From contig JAZQKI010000016.1 of NCBI GenBank assembly GCA_045542075.1, positions 1 through 56,651 of the forward strand: a DNA stretch of 56,651 nucleotides, given 5' to 3'. Shown here in pieces: positions 49,654-56,651 of this stretch (position 1 is the stretch's first letter; each line of letters opens with the position of its first letter). Below the pieces are notes generated by a model. The model saw nothing but the letters and a program-made list of their open reading frames with translations, did no database searches and was not told where the DNA came from. The stretch is from SVTX01 sp045542075 (GTDB lineage Bacteria > Bacillota > Clostridia > Oscillospirales > CAG-272). The translations under genes and the position numbers were made by a program.

Positions 49654-50940
49654 TCAGGAAATCGCGTCAAGCGCCTGCTTGATGTCAGATATAAGGTCGT
49701 CAGCACTCTCGATACCGCAAGAGAATCTTACAAGGTCAGCAGAAACGCCTGCCGCCTTCAGCTCCTCGTCGTTCATCTGTCTGTGAGTTGCGGAAGCGGG
49801 GTGCAAGCAGCAGCTTCTTGCGTCTGCAACGTGCGTCTCAATAGCGGCTATCTTGAGGTTTTTCATAAACTCCTCAGCCTTTGCTCTGCCGCCCTTTACA
49901 CCAAAGCTTACAACACCGCAAGTGCCGTTGGGCATGTATTTCTTAGCTATCTCATAATACTTGTCGCCCTCAAGTCCGGGGTATGTCACCCACGCGATCC
50001 TGTCGTCAGATTGAAGATACTTTGCAACGGCAAGCCCGTTTTCGCAATGGCGCGCCATTCTCACGTGCAGGCTTTCAAGCCCGAGGTTGAGAATAAACGC
50101 GTTCTGGGGAGACTGTATCGCGCCGAAATCACGCATAAGCTGTGTGGTTGCCTTTGTTATAAATGCTCCCTCTATTCCAAATCTTTCGGTGTATGTGACT
50201 CCGTGATAGCTCTCGTCGGGTGTGCAAAGTCCCGGGAATCTATCCGCGTACTTTGTCCAGTCAAACTTACCCGAGTCCACTATACAACCGCCCACAGCCG
50301 CGCCGTGACCGTCCATATACTTTGTTGTGGAGTGAGTAACTATATCCGCGCCCCACTCAAAGGGACGGCAGTTTACGGGGGTAGCAAAGGTATTGTCCAC
50401 TATAAGCGGAACACCGTGCGCGTGAGCCGCCTCTGCAAATTTCTCTATATCAAGCACCGTAAGCGCAGGGTTAGCAATAGTCTCACCGAACACCGCCTTT
50501 GTGTTGGGTCTGAACGCCGCCTCAAGCTCCTCCTTTGTGCAGTCGGGAGATACGAAGGTAAACTCAATACCCATCTTCTGCATTGTGACCGCAAAAAGAT
50601 TATACGTGCCGCCGTAGATAGACGACGAGGACACGACGTGGTCGCCGCAGGACGCGATGTTGAACACCGCAAAGAAGTTCGCCGCCTGGCCCGAGGACGT
50701 AAGCATAGCCGCAGTTCCCCCCTCCATCTCACATATCTTTGCCGCAACGTAGTCGTTTGTTGGGTTCTGGAGTCTCGTATAGAAATATCCCGATGCCTCA
50801 AGGTCAAAAAGCTTGCCCATATCGGCACTTGTGGTATATTTGAACGTGGTGGACTGAACTATCGGGATCTGTCTGGGCTCGCCGTTTCCGGGTGTATATC
50901 CGCCCTGAACGCATTTGGTTTCCATCTTGTAATTGGACAT
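49654..50940 (-). CDS. metY: O-acetylhomoserine sulfhydrylase
   Basis: A 428-residue PLP enzyme of the Cys/Met metabolism family, making homocysteine from O-acetylhomoserine and sulfide. Seen: TKCVQGGYTPGNGEPRQIPI at the N-terminus, SSGQAANFFAVFNI, the PLP lysine in THSTTKYMDGHG, a GCIVDSGKFDW insertion typical of MetY, and a C-terminal RFSCGIE. Length fits MetY rather than the shorter cystathionine lyases. AGGAGG lies before the ATG. Together with metAA this gives direct sulfhydrylation. Confidence 0.93.
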   Translation of the reverse strand: MSNYKMETKCVQGGYTPGNGEPRQIPIVQSTTFKYTTSADMGKLFDLEASGYFYTRLQNPTNDYVAAKICEMEGGTAAMLTSSGQAANFFAVFNIASCGDHVVSSSSIYGGTYNLFAVTMQKMGIEFTFVSPDCTKEELEAAFRPNTKAVFGETIANPALTVLDIEKFAEAAHAHGVPLIVDNTFATPVNCRPFEWGADIVTHSTTKYMDGHGAAVGGCIVDSGKFDWTKYADRFPGLCTPDESYHGVTYTERFGIEGAFITKATTQLMRDFGAIQSPQNAFILNLGLESLHVRMARHCENGLAVAKYLQSDDRIAWVTYPGLEGDKYYEIAKKYMPNGTCGVVSFGVKGGRAKAEEFMKNLKIAAIETHVADARSCCLHPASATHRQMNDEELKAAGVSADLVRFSCGIESADDLISDIKQALDAIS

Positions 50941-50988
50941 TTTATTTCCTCCTTAAATTACCCTGCGGTAATGAATTTTCTCTATGTT

Positions 50989-52278
50989 TTACTCACCTTT
51001 GTTTTCAAAGGCGTCTTGGTATATTTTGGACGCTCCGCTAAGGTCAATATCCGAGAGCGCGTCACATCCGTAGAATGCCTGAGTGTGTATTTCCGTCTTT
51101 CCTCCCGTGACCTTGAGCGACTTCATATTATCGCATCCAAAGAACGCGTCACCCGATATGGTCTTAAGAGACGCAGGGCAAACAATCGCTGCAATCGAGC
51201 GGCAGTTCACAAAGGAACGAATGCCTATAAACTCAAGCCCCTCCGGGAAATTTATCTCAACAATACCGCTGCAATTTGCAAACGCCTTATTCTCAATACG
51301 TTTGCAGGTGTCAAGAAGCGTTATCCTCCTGAGCGAATTCGGAACAAAATCCTCGTTCCAATCCGCCACCTGCGCGCCAAATATATAACCTATATGTGTG
51401 TTCTTATTTCCGTCTCCAATAACCGACAAGGTCATATCGCACATGGATCTGCACAGATAAAAAGCGCCAAATCCAATACTCTTAACACTCCTCGGCACCT
51501 CTATTTTGGAAAGTGCCTGACACGTTGAGAATGCATAGTCTCCTATACTCTCAAGTGTATCGGGAAGACCTACATAGCATAGCCTATCGCACTCGTAAAA
51601 CGCAAATTTTCCAATGCTTTCAGCACCGAGAAGGACTATCGCCTCAATATTCTTTGCACCGTAAAACGCGCGCTCCGAGACAACACTCTCCCCCTCACCT
51701 ACAACTATCATCTCAAGGGATGCGGGAATATTCAACGCGTTTTCATCATACTTATCCGCGCCAAAAACAAAGCCCGCGTGTGTATTCTCTCCCCCGTCGC
51801 CAATAAACGGCAGGCGTATGAGCTGCAACGTTGAGCATTCCTTGAACGCGCCCTGCCCTATGGTCTTGACCGTGTCGGGAATATACAGGCTTCTGATACT
51901 GCTTTTTCCGTCCGCAACATAAAAGGCTTCCTTGGCGATCTCCGTTACGTCCTTGCCTTCTATTTGTGACGGCACAACCACCATCTCGCTCTGACCAATG
52001 TGCTTTTCAATTCTCACGCCGTCATCTGACAGTGTGTATTCAAACTCCTCTGCCGGAGTGGGTGTCAGCTCCGCAAAAGCGGACGCCGCTTTTTTTCTGT
52101 ATTCTTCATAATCCTCAAGCTCACCGTCTATATTTTCAAGCGTATTGGGCTTGAAATCATCCACAGCCGGCTCGGGCTTTTTTCCACTTCCTATATTCGG
52201 CGTATGTGAGCATGAGCAAAGCAGAGCCAAAGTCATGATCACTATACCGATTCTAACTGTTTTCTTCAATTTCTTCAT
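50989..52278 (-). CDS. Leucine-rich-repeat (BspA-like) lipoprotein
   Basis: A 429-residue surface lipoprotein: signal peptide with lipobox LLCSC (Cys23), an acidic linker, then about ten BspA-type leucine-rich repeats (TEIAKEAFYVADGKSSIRSL; KTIGQGAFKECSTLQLIRLP; ESIGDYAFSTCQALSKIEVP). Some repeats carry an insert of the form GDGGENTHAGFVFGA, seen three times. The role is probably binding outside the cell. The start is uncertain: ATG 52278 gives a clean signal peptide, although its Shine-Dalgarno is very close, and GTG 52305 is an alternative. Its first 26 bases overlap the preceding gene. Confidence 0.83.
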   Translation of the reverse strand: MKKLKKTVRIGIVIMTLALLCSCSHTPNIGSGKKPEPAVDDFKPNTLENIDGELEDYEEYRKKAASAFAELTPTPAEEFEYTLSDDGVRIEKHIGQSEMVVVPSQIEGKDVTEIAKEAFYVADGKSSIRSLYIPDTVKTIGQGAFKECSTLQLIRLPFIGDGGENTHAGFVFGADKYDENALNIPASLEMIVVGEGESVVSERAFYGAKNIEAIVLLGAESIGKFAFYECDRLCYVGLPDTLESIGDYAFSTCQALSKIEVPRSVKSIGFGAFYLCRSMCDMTLSVIGDGNKNTHIGYIFGAQVADWNEDFVPNSLRRITLLDTCKRIENKAFANCSGIVEINFPEGLEFIGIRSFVNCRSIAAIVCPASLKTISGDAFFGCDNMKSLKVTGGKTEIHTQAFYGCDALSDIDLSGASKIYQDAFENKGE

Positions 52279-52798
52279 CCTCTGTTTTTTGAAGATTTTG
52301 GGCACTTTCCGCGCAAACCCTGCGGTAAAGCAGAGGGGCGAGGAATATAATAAATTGCCAGATGAACCACTCGCCCGTCTTTATCATAAGGGTTGGCAGC
52401 TCCTTGCCCGTTTCCTCGTCTATGAGCACAGGCGTGTTTTTGCTGTATATTATCACCGCGGGAAGCAATATCGCATAAGTGAACAGGAACGAGACAAGCA
52501 GCGAGATAAAGCACTCGCGGTGCAATACAGCCGTATCTCCCTCTTTCCATATCGCGTATAGCACAAGCTGAAAGATAAGCAATATGCATACGGGGAGTAT
52601 AAACATAACATGCTCCGCAAGCCAGAGAACGTTATCCATATCTCCCGTTTTGTCGGGATCTATTTTTTCAAGCTTCTCCGTGATAATGTCCATCCCATCC
52701 TCATATCCATACATCAACGCCACCATCAGCGCGCAGAGCAAAATGGCGCAGACAGCTATTCTTAAAATATTCAGTTTTTTCTTATCCGCACCTATCAT
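52253..52798 (-). CDS. Membrane protein of unknown function
   Basis: A 181-residue protein with about four hydrophobic segments (LRIAVCAILLCALMVALMYG at about 10-29; a pair near 60-80; LLVSFLFTYAILLPAVIIY near 105; WQFIIFLAPLLY near 152) and an acidic C-terminus. I recognise no family. ATG 52798 follows GGGAG. It overlaps the lipoprotein gene downstream and lies 23 bases after the small Cys-rich protein gene, so it belongs to the compact cluster that begins with deoB. Confidence 0.75.
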   Translation of the reverse strand: MIGADKKKLNILRIAVCAILLCALMVALMYGYEDGMDIITEKLEKIDPDKTGDMDNVLWLAEHVMFILPVCILLIFQLVLYAIWKEGDTAVLHRECFISLLVSFLFTYAILLPAVIIYSKNTPVLIDEETGKELPTLMIKTGEWFIWQFIIFLAPLLYRRVCAESAQNLQKTEDEEIEENS

Positions 52799-52821
52799 AA
52801 ATACTCCCTGCATCAGTGAAA

Positions 52822-53031
52822 TTATATCTGCTTATGGACGCTCTTATATTCGTCGTAATATCTGTAATACGGGCATCTGTTTGTGTCGCGGGAGAGAAAA
52901 TCCACCATTTCGTCCTCATCGAGTGACATGGTACAAACGTATTCCTCCCACTCCTCGTCAAAATCGTAAAACTCACAGCTGTCGCATCTGCCCGTCTTTA
53001 CCTCATTGGTTTTAGGTGTATTGCTTTGCAT
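52822..53031 (-). CDS. Small Cys-rich protein (DUF6472-like)
   Basis: A 69-residue cytoplasmic protein with four Cys arranged as CDSCEFYDFDEEWEEYVC and a later CPYYRYYDEYKSVHKQ. The paired Cys suggest zinc binding. The pattern matches my memory of the DUF6472 family, short proteins common in Clostridia with no known role. ATG 53031 has TGAGGG upstream. It lies between cdd and a membrane protein gene in a tightly packed cluster. Confidence 0.72.
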   Translation of the reverse strand: MQSNTPKTNEVKTGRCDSCEFYDFDEEWEEYVCTMSLDEDEMVDFLSRDTNRCPYYRYYDEYKSVHKQI

Positions 53032-53039
53032 ATTATCCC

Positions 53040-53456
53040 TCAACTTAGCATATCAGACGAAAAGGAATGTGGCAACAGCTCACCGAGAGTGAACACCTTT
53101 GCTCCTTCACCGTCCGCAACAATTATCTCAAAGTCATCCGAGCAAAACTCTCTCATGACCTGTCTGCAAAATCCACAGGGCAAGCAGGACTCCGTGGGGG
53201 CTTGTCCGATAGGCGCTCCGACTATCGCAATAGCCGTAAACTCTCTGTGTCCGTTCGTAACTGCCGCTGTTATAGCAACCCTCTCAGCGCAGATAGCGCC
53301 GCCGTAGGACGCGTTTTCAACGTTAGCGCCCGTAAATATTTCACCGTCTTTGCAAAGCAACGCCGCGCCAACGTGAAAATCAGAGTACGGCGCGTATGCT
53401 CCGTCCCTTGCCTCTATTGCTTTATTCAGTAATTCAACTGCGTTTTTCTTATCCAT
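53040..53456 (-). CDS. cdd: Cytidine deaminase
   Basis: A 138-residue homotetrameric-type cytidine deaminase, converting cytidine and deoxycytidine to the uridine forms for salvage. Seen: the zinc and proton-shuttle motif CAER (GGAICAERVAI), the second zinc pair PCGFCRQVM, and FHVGAALLCKDGEIFTGANVENAS. Length is normal. It starts 7 bases after deoB, so the two form a nucleoside catabolism unit. Confidence 0.95.
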   Translation of the reverse strand: MDKKNAVELLNKAIEARDGAYAPYSDFHVGAALLCKDGEIFTGANVENASYGGAICAERVAITAAVTNGHREFTAIAIVGAPIGQAPTESCLPCGFCRQVMREFCSDDFEIIVADGEGAKVFTLGELLPHSFSSDMLS

Positions 53457-53463
53457 ATCTACC

Positions 53464-54612
53464 TCAGATAAGGCTCTCGCCCTCTAAATTATATTCAACT
53501 CCCAAAAGTCTTGCGACCGTTGCGGCAATATCCGAGAAGGTATCTCTTGTACCGTAATTTGCGGGAGTGATGCTTTTGCCGTAAATAAGCAACGGTGTAT
53601 GCTCGCGCGAGTGGTCGGTGGACTGTATATATCCGGGGTCACAGCCGTGGTCGGCGGTGATAAGGAGTACGTCATCCTCGCGCATTTTTGACATAAATTC
53701 AGGCAACCACGTGTCAAACTCGCATATTGCCTTGGCATAGCCGTCTATATCGTTTCTGTGACCGTACACCATATCAAAATCAACGAGATTTACAAAGCAA
53801 AGTCCGTCAAAATCTCTGTCCGATATCTCAAGAGTTTTTTGCATTCCCTCTTTGTTGGAGTGCGTGTAGTAGCTCTCGGTCGTGCCGCGTCCCGCAAAGA
53901 TATCGAATATCTTGCCGACGGAAATTACATCCTTGCCCGAAGCCTTGATAAGGTCGAGAACAGTCTCGCCCGTAGGCTCAAGTGAAAAATCGTGTCTCTT
54001 CGCGCTACGCTTGAAGGGATGCTCTCCCACAAACGGACGCGCGATAACTCTGCCAACTCCATGCTTGCCCGAAAGTATCCTGCGGGCAATTCTGCAGTAC
54101 TCGTAAAGGCTTTCAATATCCACTATATCCTCGTGCGCCGCTATCTGAAATACACTGTCCGCCGACGTGTAAACTATAAGGTCGCCGCTCTCCATGTGAT
54201 GCTTGCCGTAGTCGCGAATGACGTCTGTGCCGGAGTAAGGCTTGTTGCAGAGTACTCCTCTGCCTGTCTGACGGGTGAATTCGTCAATCACCTCGGGCGG
54301 AAAGCCGTCGGGGTACGTGGGAAGCGGATTTTTTGAAACAAGTCCCGCAATCTCCCAATGTCCGACTGTCGTATCCTTGCCGCGTGAGCGTTCTTTCATT
54401 TTAGCATACGCGCCGACGGGTGAGTCAACGCCGTCAATACAGTCAACGCCATCGATATTTCCAAGCCCAAGCCTTATCATATTATCCGCGCAGAAATAGT
54501 GCGAGCGGGTTATGCTCTTTAGTGTGTTTGTGCCCTTGTCGCCGAAGTCTGCCGCGTCGGGCAGCTCGCCTATGCCGAAGCTGTCAAGAACTATTAAAAA
54601 TACTCTTTTCAT
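53464..54612 (-). CDS. deoB: Phosphopentomutase
   Basis: A 382-residue phosphopentomutase interconverting ribose 1- and 5-phosphate (and the deoxy forms) in nucleoside catabolism. Seen: the metal site near the N-terminus VLDSFGIGELPDAADFGD, DTTVGHWEIAG with the phosphorylated Thr region, and the C-terminal metal ligands TADHGCDPG and STDHSREHTPLL of the alkaline phosphatase superfamily. Full length. It heads the cluster deoB-cdd-DUF6472-like-membrane protein-lipoprotein-metY-metAA. Confidence 0.95.
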   Translation of the reverse strand: MKRVFLIVLDSFGIGELPDAADFGDKGTNTLKSITRSHYFCADNMIRLGLGNIDGVDCIDGVDSPVGAYAKMKERSRGKDTTVGHWEIAGLVSKNPLPTYPDGFPPEVIDEFTRQTGRGVLCNKPYSGTDVIRDYGKHHMESGDLIVYTSADSVFQIAAHEDIVDIESLYEYCRIARRILSGKHGVGRVIARPFVGEHPFKRSAKRHDFSLEPTGETVLDLIKASGKDVISVGKIFDIFAGRGTTESYYTHSNKEGMQKTLEISDRDFDGLCFVNLVDFDMVYGHRNDIDGYAKAICEFDTWLPEFMSKMREDDVLLITADHGCDPGYIQSTDHSREHTPLLIYGKSITPANYGTRDTFSDIAATVARLLGVEYNLEGESLI

Positions 54613-54688
54613 ATATTATCCTTTCTATTATTAGGATTCCGTGAACCACATACAGTATTGCCTCCATTACCTAAAGGGAGGCTTTATT

Positions 54689-55279
54689 TTAGTTCTTGGG
54701 TGAACCCTCCATAAAGTATGCCGCCTCGGAGTCAGCGCAGTTAAGGAAGAACGCCAAGGGGAACATTTCAAGCGCTCTGCCTACGTTGCCGGGATCGTCG
54801 TTTGTGGAAAAGCCCATGTGATAGCGGATAGCAAACGCCTCGTCGCGCGTGAGCTTCATATATCCCGACGCAATATATACCGACTTTTCGCCGTGGCCGT
54901 AAGGAAGTGTATCCTCGATAGTATAAAAGGGTACGGACTCCCATCTGCCCTCGGCATTTTTTACGTTTCTGTAACTGACCTTGTAAAAATTAGTCTTGCA
55001 GAGGTCGTGGAGAAGCGCCGCGATCGCTATGCTCTCATCGGAGAACTGTATTCCGTACATTTCCTTTATTCTCGGGCGGGAGAGTATGTCACAAAGGCAG
55101 TCGTAGACGTTAAGGCTATGCTCGAGAAGTCCTCCCTCGTATGCGCCGTGGTATCGCGTGCTTGCAGGCGCGGTGAAAAAGTCGCAGGAGTCCGAGCAGA
55201 GATAAGCGAGTAGCTTGTCTGAACCCTCACGTGTTATTTTTGACTTGAAAATTTCAATAAATCTTTCCTTGTTTGTCAT
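54689..55279 (-). CDS. HD-domain hydrolase
   Basis: A 196-residue HD-domain protein, a likely metal-dependent phosphohydrolase. Seen: GGLLEHSLNVYD (first His), ALLHDLCKTNFY (HD pair) and later HGEKSVYIA and RYHMGF as further ligands. The substrate is unknown; similar stand-alone HD proteins act on nucleotides or RNA ends. It has a consensus promoter and lies 76 bases upstream of deoB on the same strand, possibly co-transcribed with it. Confidence 0.83.
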   Translation of the reverse strand: MTNKERFIEIFKSKITREGSDKLLAYLCSDSCDFFTAPASTRYHGAYEGGLLEHSLNVYDCLCDILSRPRIKEMYGIQFSDESIAIAALLHDLCKTNFYKVSYRNVKNAEGRWESVPFYTIEDTLPYGHGEKSVYIASGYMKLTRDEAFAIRYHMGFSTNDDPGNVGRALEMFPLAFFLNCADSEAAYFMEGSPKN

Positions 55280-55343
55280 ATTTTTACCCTCGTTTTCTAT
55301 GTTTTAAGCCTATCTATCCATTATAATATAGTTATACAATTAT

Positions 55344-55372
55344 ATTATAATAAAATATAAGGTGTTTGTCAA
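55344..55372 (-). promoter_or_regulatory. SigA-type promoter of the HD gene
   Basis: On the minus strand TTGACA (55372-55367), 17 bases, TATAAT (55349-55344), about 65 bases before the ATG. Confidence 0.72.
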
Positions 55373-55389
55373 GTGCGGGGGAGAAAAAC

Positions 55390-55416
55390 AAGGCAAAAGG
55401 GATTGCCTTTTGCCTT
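55390..55416 (-). terminator. Terminator of the P-type ATPase transcription unit
   Basis: AAGGCAAAAGG and CCTTTTGCCTT form an 11-base-pair stem. Reading left it is followed by GTTTTTC. It lies between the ATPase gene and the HD gene promoter. Confidence 0.65.
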
Positions 55417-55436
55417 AATATAATATTTTCTTTTAT

Positions 55437-55769
55437 GTGACTTTCTGGCAACAGCCCCAGAAAGTCACCAAAGAACGCCGCTTAAAGTGGAAGGGTATTC
55501 TAATTTTTCTACCGAAAAATTTGCTCTTTCAGAGCAACGAATGACCCCCTTCCCCTTTAAGAATACCCCAACCCCTCCGCGAGTTTGCAAGCAAACTCGT
55601 CTATCAAGGAACGTCCGTAGAAACTATTACCTTGTCGTGTGCCTTTGGCACACGGAGAGGGGTGTATCTTAAGAGGGGAGAGGGTCGTCCGGTGTTTTCG
55701 CTTGCGAAAACAAATTTCTCGGGAGAGAAATTAGGACACTCTCCACTCTTAAGCGGCGTTCTTTGGTGA
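55437..55769. repeat. Highly folded intergenic element bounded by 21-base inverted repeats
   Basis: This fills most of the gene-less stretch 55280-55848. It opens with the hairpin GTGACTTTCTGG/CCAGAAAGTCAC (55437-55468). TCACCAAAGAACGCCGCTTAA (55465-55485) is perfectly repeated in inverse at 55749-55769. Between the arms are several small hairpins: GCTCTTTCAGAGC, GAGTTTGC/GCAAACTC, GTGTGCC/GGCACAC, GTTTTCGC/GCGAAAAC and AATTTCTC/GAGAAATT, plus mutually inverted GGGTATTC-like segments. No convincing coding frame is present. It could be a MITE-like mobile repeat or a structured RNA; related edges occur at 2924-2951. Confidence 0.7.
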
Positions 55770-55848
55770 AGCATTTTAAGAAAATGCGGGCTGAAGCGAA
55801 GCGAAAGCAACTTTCATGTCGCCGCGGACAGAAAGTATCATAAACAAC

Positions 55849-56651
55849 CTAATATCCTTTTTTTCGCCCAAACAATCTCAGCACAAGCTTTCTCAACAGC
55901 TCCGCAGGAAAGACTGTAAGCGAGAGTAAAAAGGTTATTACAAGCTCCTTGAGTGTCAACGGCAGCGTCCTCAGCACAGGACCGCCGAGGTATATAAACA
56001 ATATCTGTATAAAAAGCACTCCGCTCATTATGAGAATAAACGTCTTGTTTTTTCCAAGTCCCGAGAACAGCTTGACTCTATCCGTCCTCGCGTTAAAGCA
56101 ATTAAACACCGACGAGAATATAAACAGGGCAAAAAACGCAGTCAAAAGGTACAGACTATGCGAATCATACCTGAAAAGCGAGGTAATATACGGACATTTA
56201 AGAAAAAACAAATATAGCGCAACAGTAAATCCTCCAAGAAATATGATCTCGTTTATCATATAAGAGTTAAGTATCTGCTCGTCCCGACGCTTTGGCGTCT
56301 CCTTCATACTCGACTCAAGCGGAGCCTCACCGGCAAACGCAAGTCCGCCAAGCGTGTCCATTATAATATTTATCCAAAGCATTTGCACGACCGTCACGGG
56401 CGAGTTTATGCCCAAAAACGGACATATCATAGACACACCTACCGCGCAGAAATTCATCATCAGCTGAAGTGTGATAAATTTCCTGATGCTCTTAAATACC
56501 GTTCTGCCGTAAAGCACCGCTCGGCAAATTGAGGATAGGTTGTTGTCAAGTATAACGATATCCCCCGCATCCTTTGCTACCTGAACACCGCTCCCCATGG
56601 AAAATCCGACGTCTGCCGCGCGAAGCGCGGGCGCGTCGTTGACTCCGTCCC
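55849..56651 (-). CDS. Calcium-type P-type ATPase, C-terminal part, cut by the window edge
   Basis: The last 266 codons of a P2-type cation ATPase; the gene runs off the right edge. The visible part begins in the hinge motif DGVNDAPALRAADVGFSMGS, followed by DAGDIVILDNNLSSI, a pattern of PMCA/SERCA-like calcium pumps, then six membrane helices of the C-terminal domain including NIIMDTLGGLAFAGE. It would expel Ca2+ or a related ion. An ATG at 56598 lies inside the hinge and is not the true start. Phosphorylation and actuator domains are outside the window. Confidence 0.9.
   Translation of the reverse strand, partial: DGVNDAPALRAADVGFSMGSGVQVAKDAGDIVILDNNLSSICRAVLYGRTVFKSIRKFITLQLMMNFCAVGVSMICPFLGINSPVTVVQMLWINIIMDTLGGLAFAGEAPLESSMKETPKRRDEQILNSYMINEIIFLGGFTVALYLFFLKCPYITSLFRYDSHSLYLLTAFFALFIFSSVFNCFNARTDRVKLFSGLGKNKTFILIMSGVLFIQILFIYLGGPVLRTLPLTLKELVITFLLSLTVFPAELLRKLVLRLFGRKKGY

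Noticed and set aside
50941..50988. A SAM riboswitch for the metY-metAA genes
   Set aside because: The gap is 48 bases and cannot hold one; only a short TTACC/GGTAA palindrome is present.
49783..51528. A 581-codon open frame on the plus strand opposite metY and the LRR lipoprotein gene
   Set aside because: It spans two genes on the other strand, shows no domain or signal pattern, and has no ribosome binding site. Similar long antisense frames at 10094-11350, 35673-36986 and 38981-40168 are codon-usage shadows.
1..56651. CRISPR arrays, tRNA or rRNA genes, prophage or insertion sequences
   Set aside because: No regularly spaced direct repeats, tRNA-like cloverleaf sequence, rRNA blocks, transposase or integrase frames were seen on reading both strands.

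Overview
The window looks like chromosomal DNA from an anaerobic Bacillota of class Clostridia, probably a gut-type Oscillospirales or Christensenellales relative. The reasons are SigA-type promoters with 17-base spacers (TTGACA/TATAAT), strong AAAGGAG ribosome binding sites, Clostridia-type gene families, a glycyl radical enzyme and no respiratory genes. The taxonomic placement is an inference. No rRNA, tRNA, CRISPR array, transposase or prophage gene was seen.

Layout, left to right. (1) 1-8.1 kb: an ECF sigma factor with a membrane partner gene, a secreted-type SGNH/sialate O-acetylesterase, a TrpXYZ-like ABC importer, a cytidylate-kinase-like protein, a small membrane protein and a MntP manganese exporter. 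(2) 8.4-11.9 kb: three separately promoted genes, namely a leucine-rich-repeat lipoprotein, an orphan sensory-rhodopsin-transducer (ASRT) family protein and an M3-type lipoprotein peptidase. (3) 11.9-18.1 kb: housekeeping genes (prfC, 6-phosphofructokinase, CinA-C amidase, MscS channel) and a PflX-like radical SAM protein with a TraX-like membrane protein. (4) 18.2-22.6 kb: a MarR regulator with a heterodimeric ABC exporter. (5) 22.7-27.7 kb: a second ECF sigma / membrane partner pair with a VWA lipoprotein, then metG.

(6) 28.2-43.2 kb is the centrepiece: a single-strand operon for a glycyl-radical-enzyme bacterial microcompartment (BMC) of the fucose/rhamnose, propanediol type (GRM5-like). 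Its order is ackA, class II aldolase, CoA-acylating aldehyde dehydrogenase, zinc alcohol dehydrogenase, four BMC-H shell proteins, PduL, BMC-P vertex protein, PduS-like flavoprotein, PduT-like BMC-T, glycyl radical diol dehydratase, its activase, PduU-like shell protein, PduV-like GTPase, a ParA-type ATPase and a small lysine/alanine-rich protein, then a terminator. Inferred pathway: sugar-1-phosphate to DHAP plus lactaldehyde; lactaldehyde to 1,2-propanediol; B12-independent dehydration to propionaldehyde; then propionyl-CoA, propionyl-phosphate and propionate with ATP formation, balanced by propanol. The last two genes resemble in architecture the McdA/McdB systems that position carboxysomes, and they sit directly behind the PduU/PduV pair. 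They are the best candidate here for a little-described system: nucleoid-based positioning of a catabolic microcompartment.

(7) 43.3-48.6 kb: a DegV fatty-acid-binding protein, an ArsR-controlled metal P-type ATPase operon with a separate HMA chaperone, and two tandem YwaF-like membrane proteins. (8) 48.7-55.3 kb, minus strand: a compact cluster of deoB, cdd, a DUF6472-like protein, a membrane protein, a leucine-rich-repeat lipoprotein, O-acetylhomoserine sulfhydrylase and homoserine O-acetyltransferase, preceded by an HD-domain gene. (9) 55.3-56.65 kb: a highly folded intergenic repeat and the C-terminal part of a calcium-type P-type ATPase that runs off the right edge. Several intergenic regions hold related hairpin-rich dispersed repeats.
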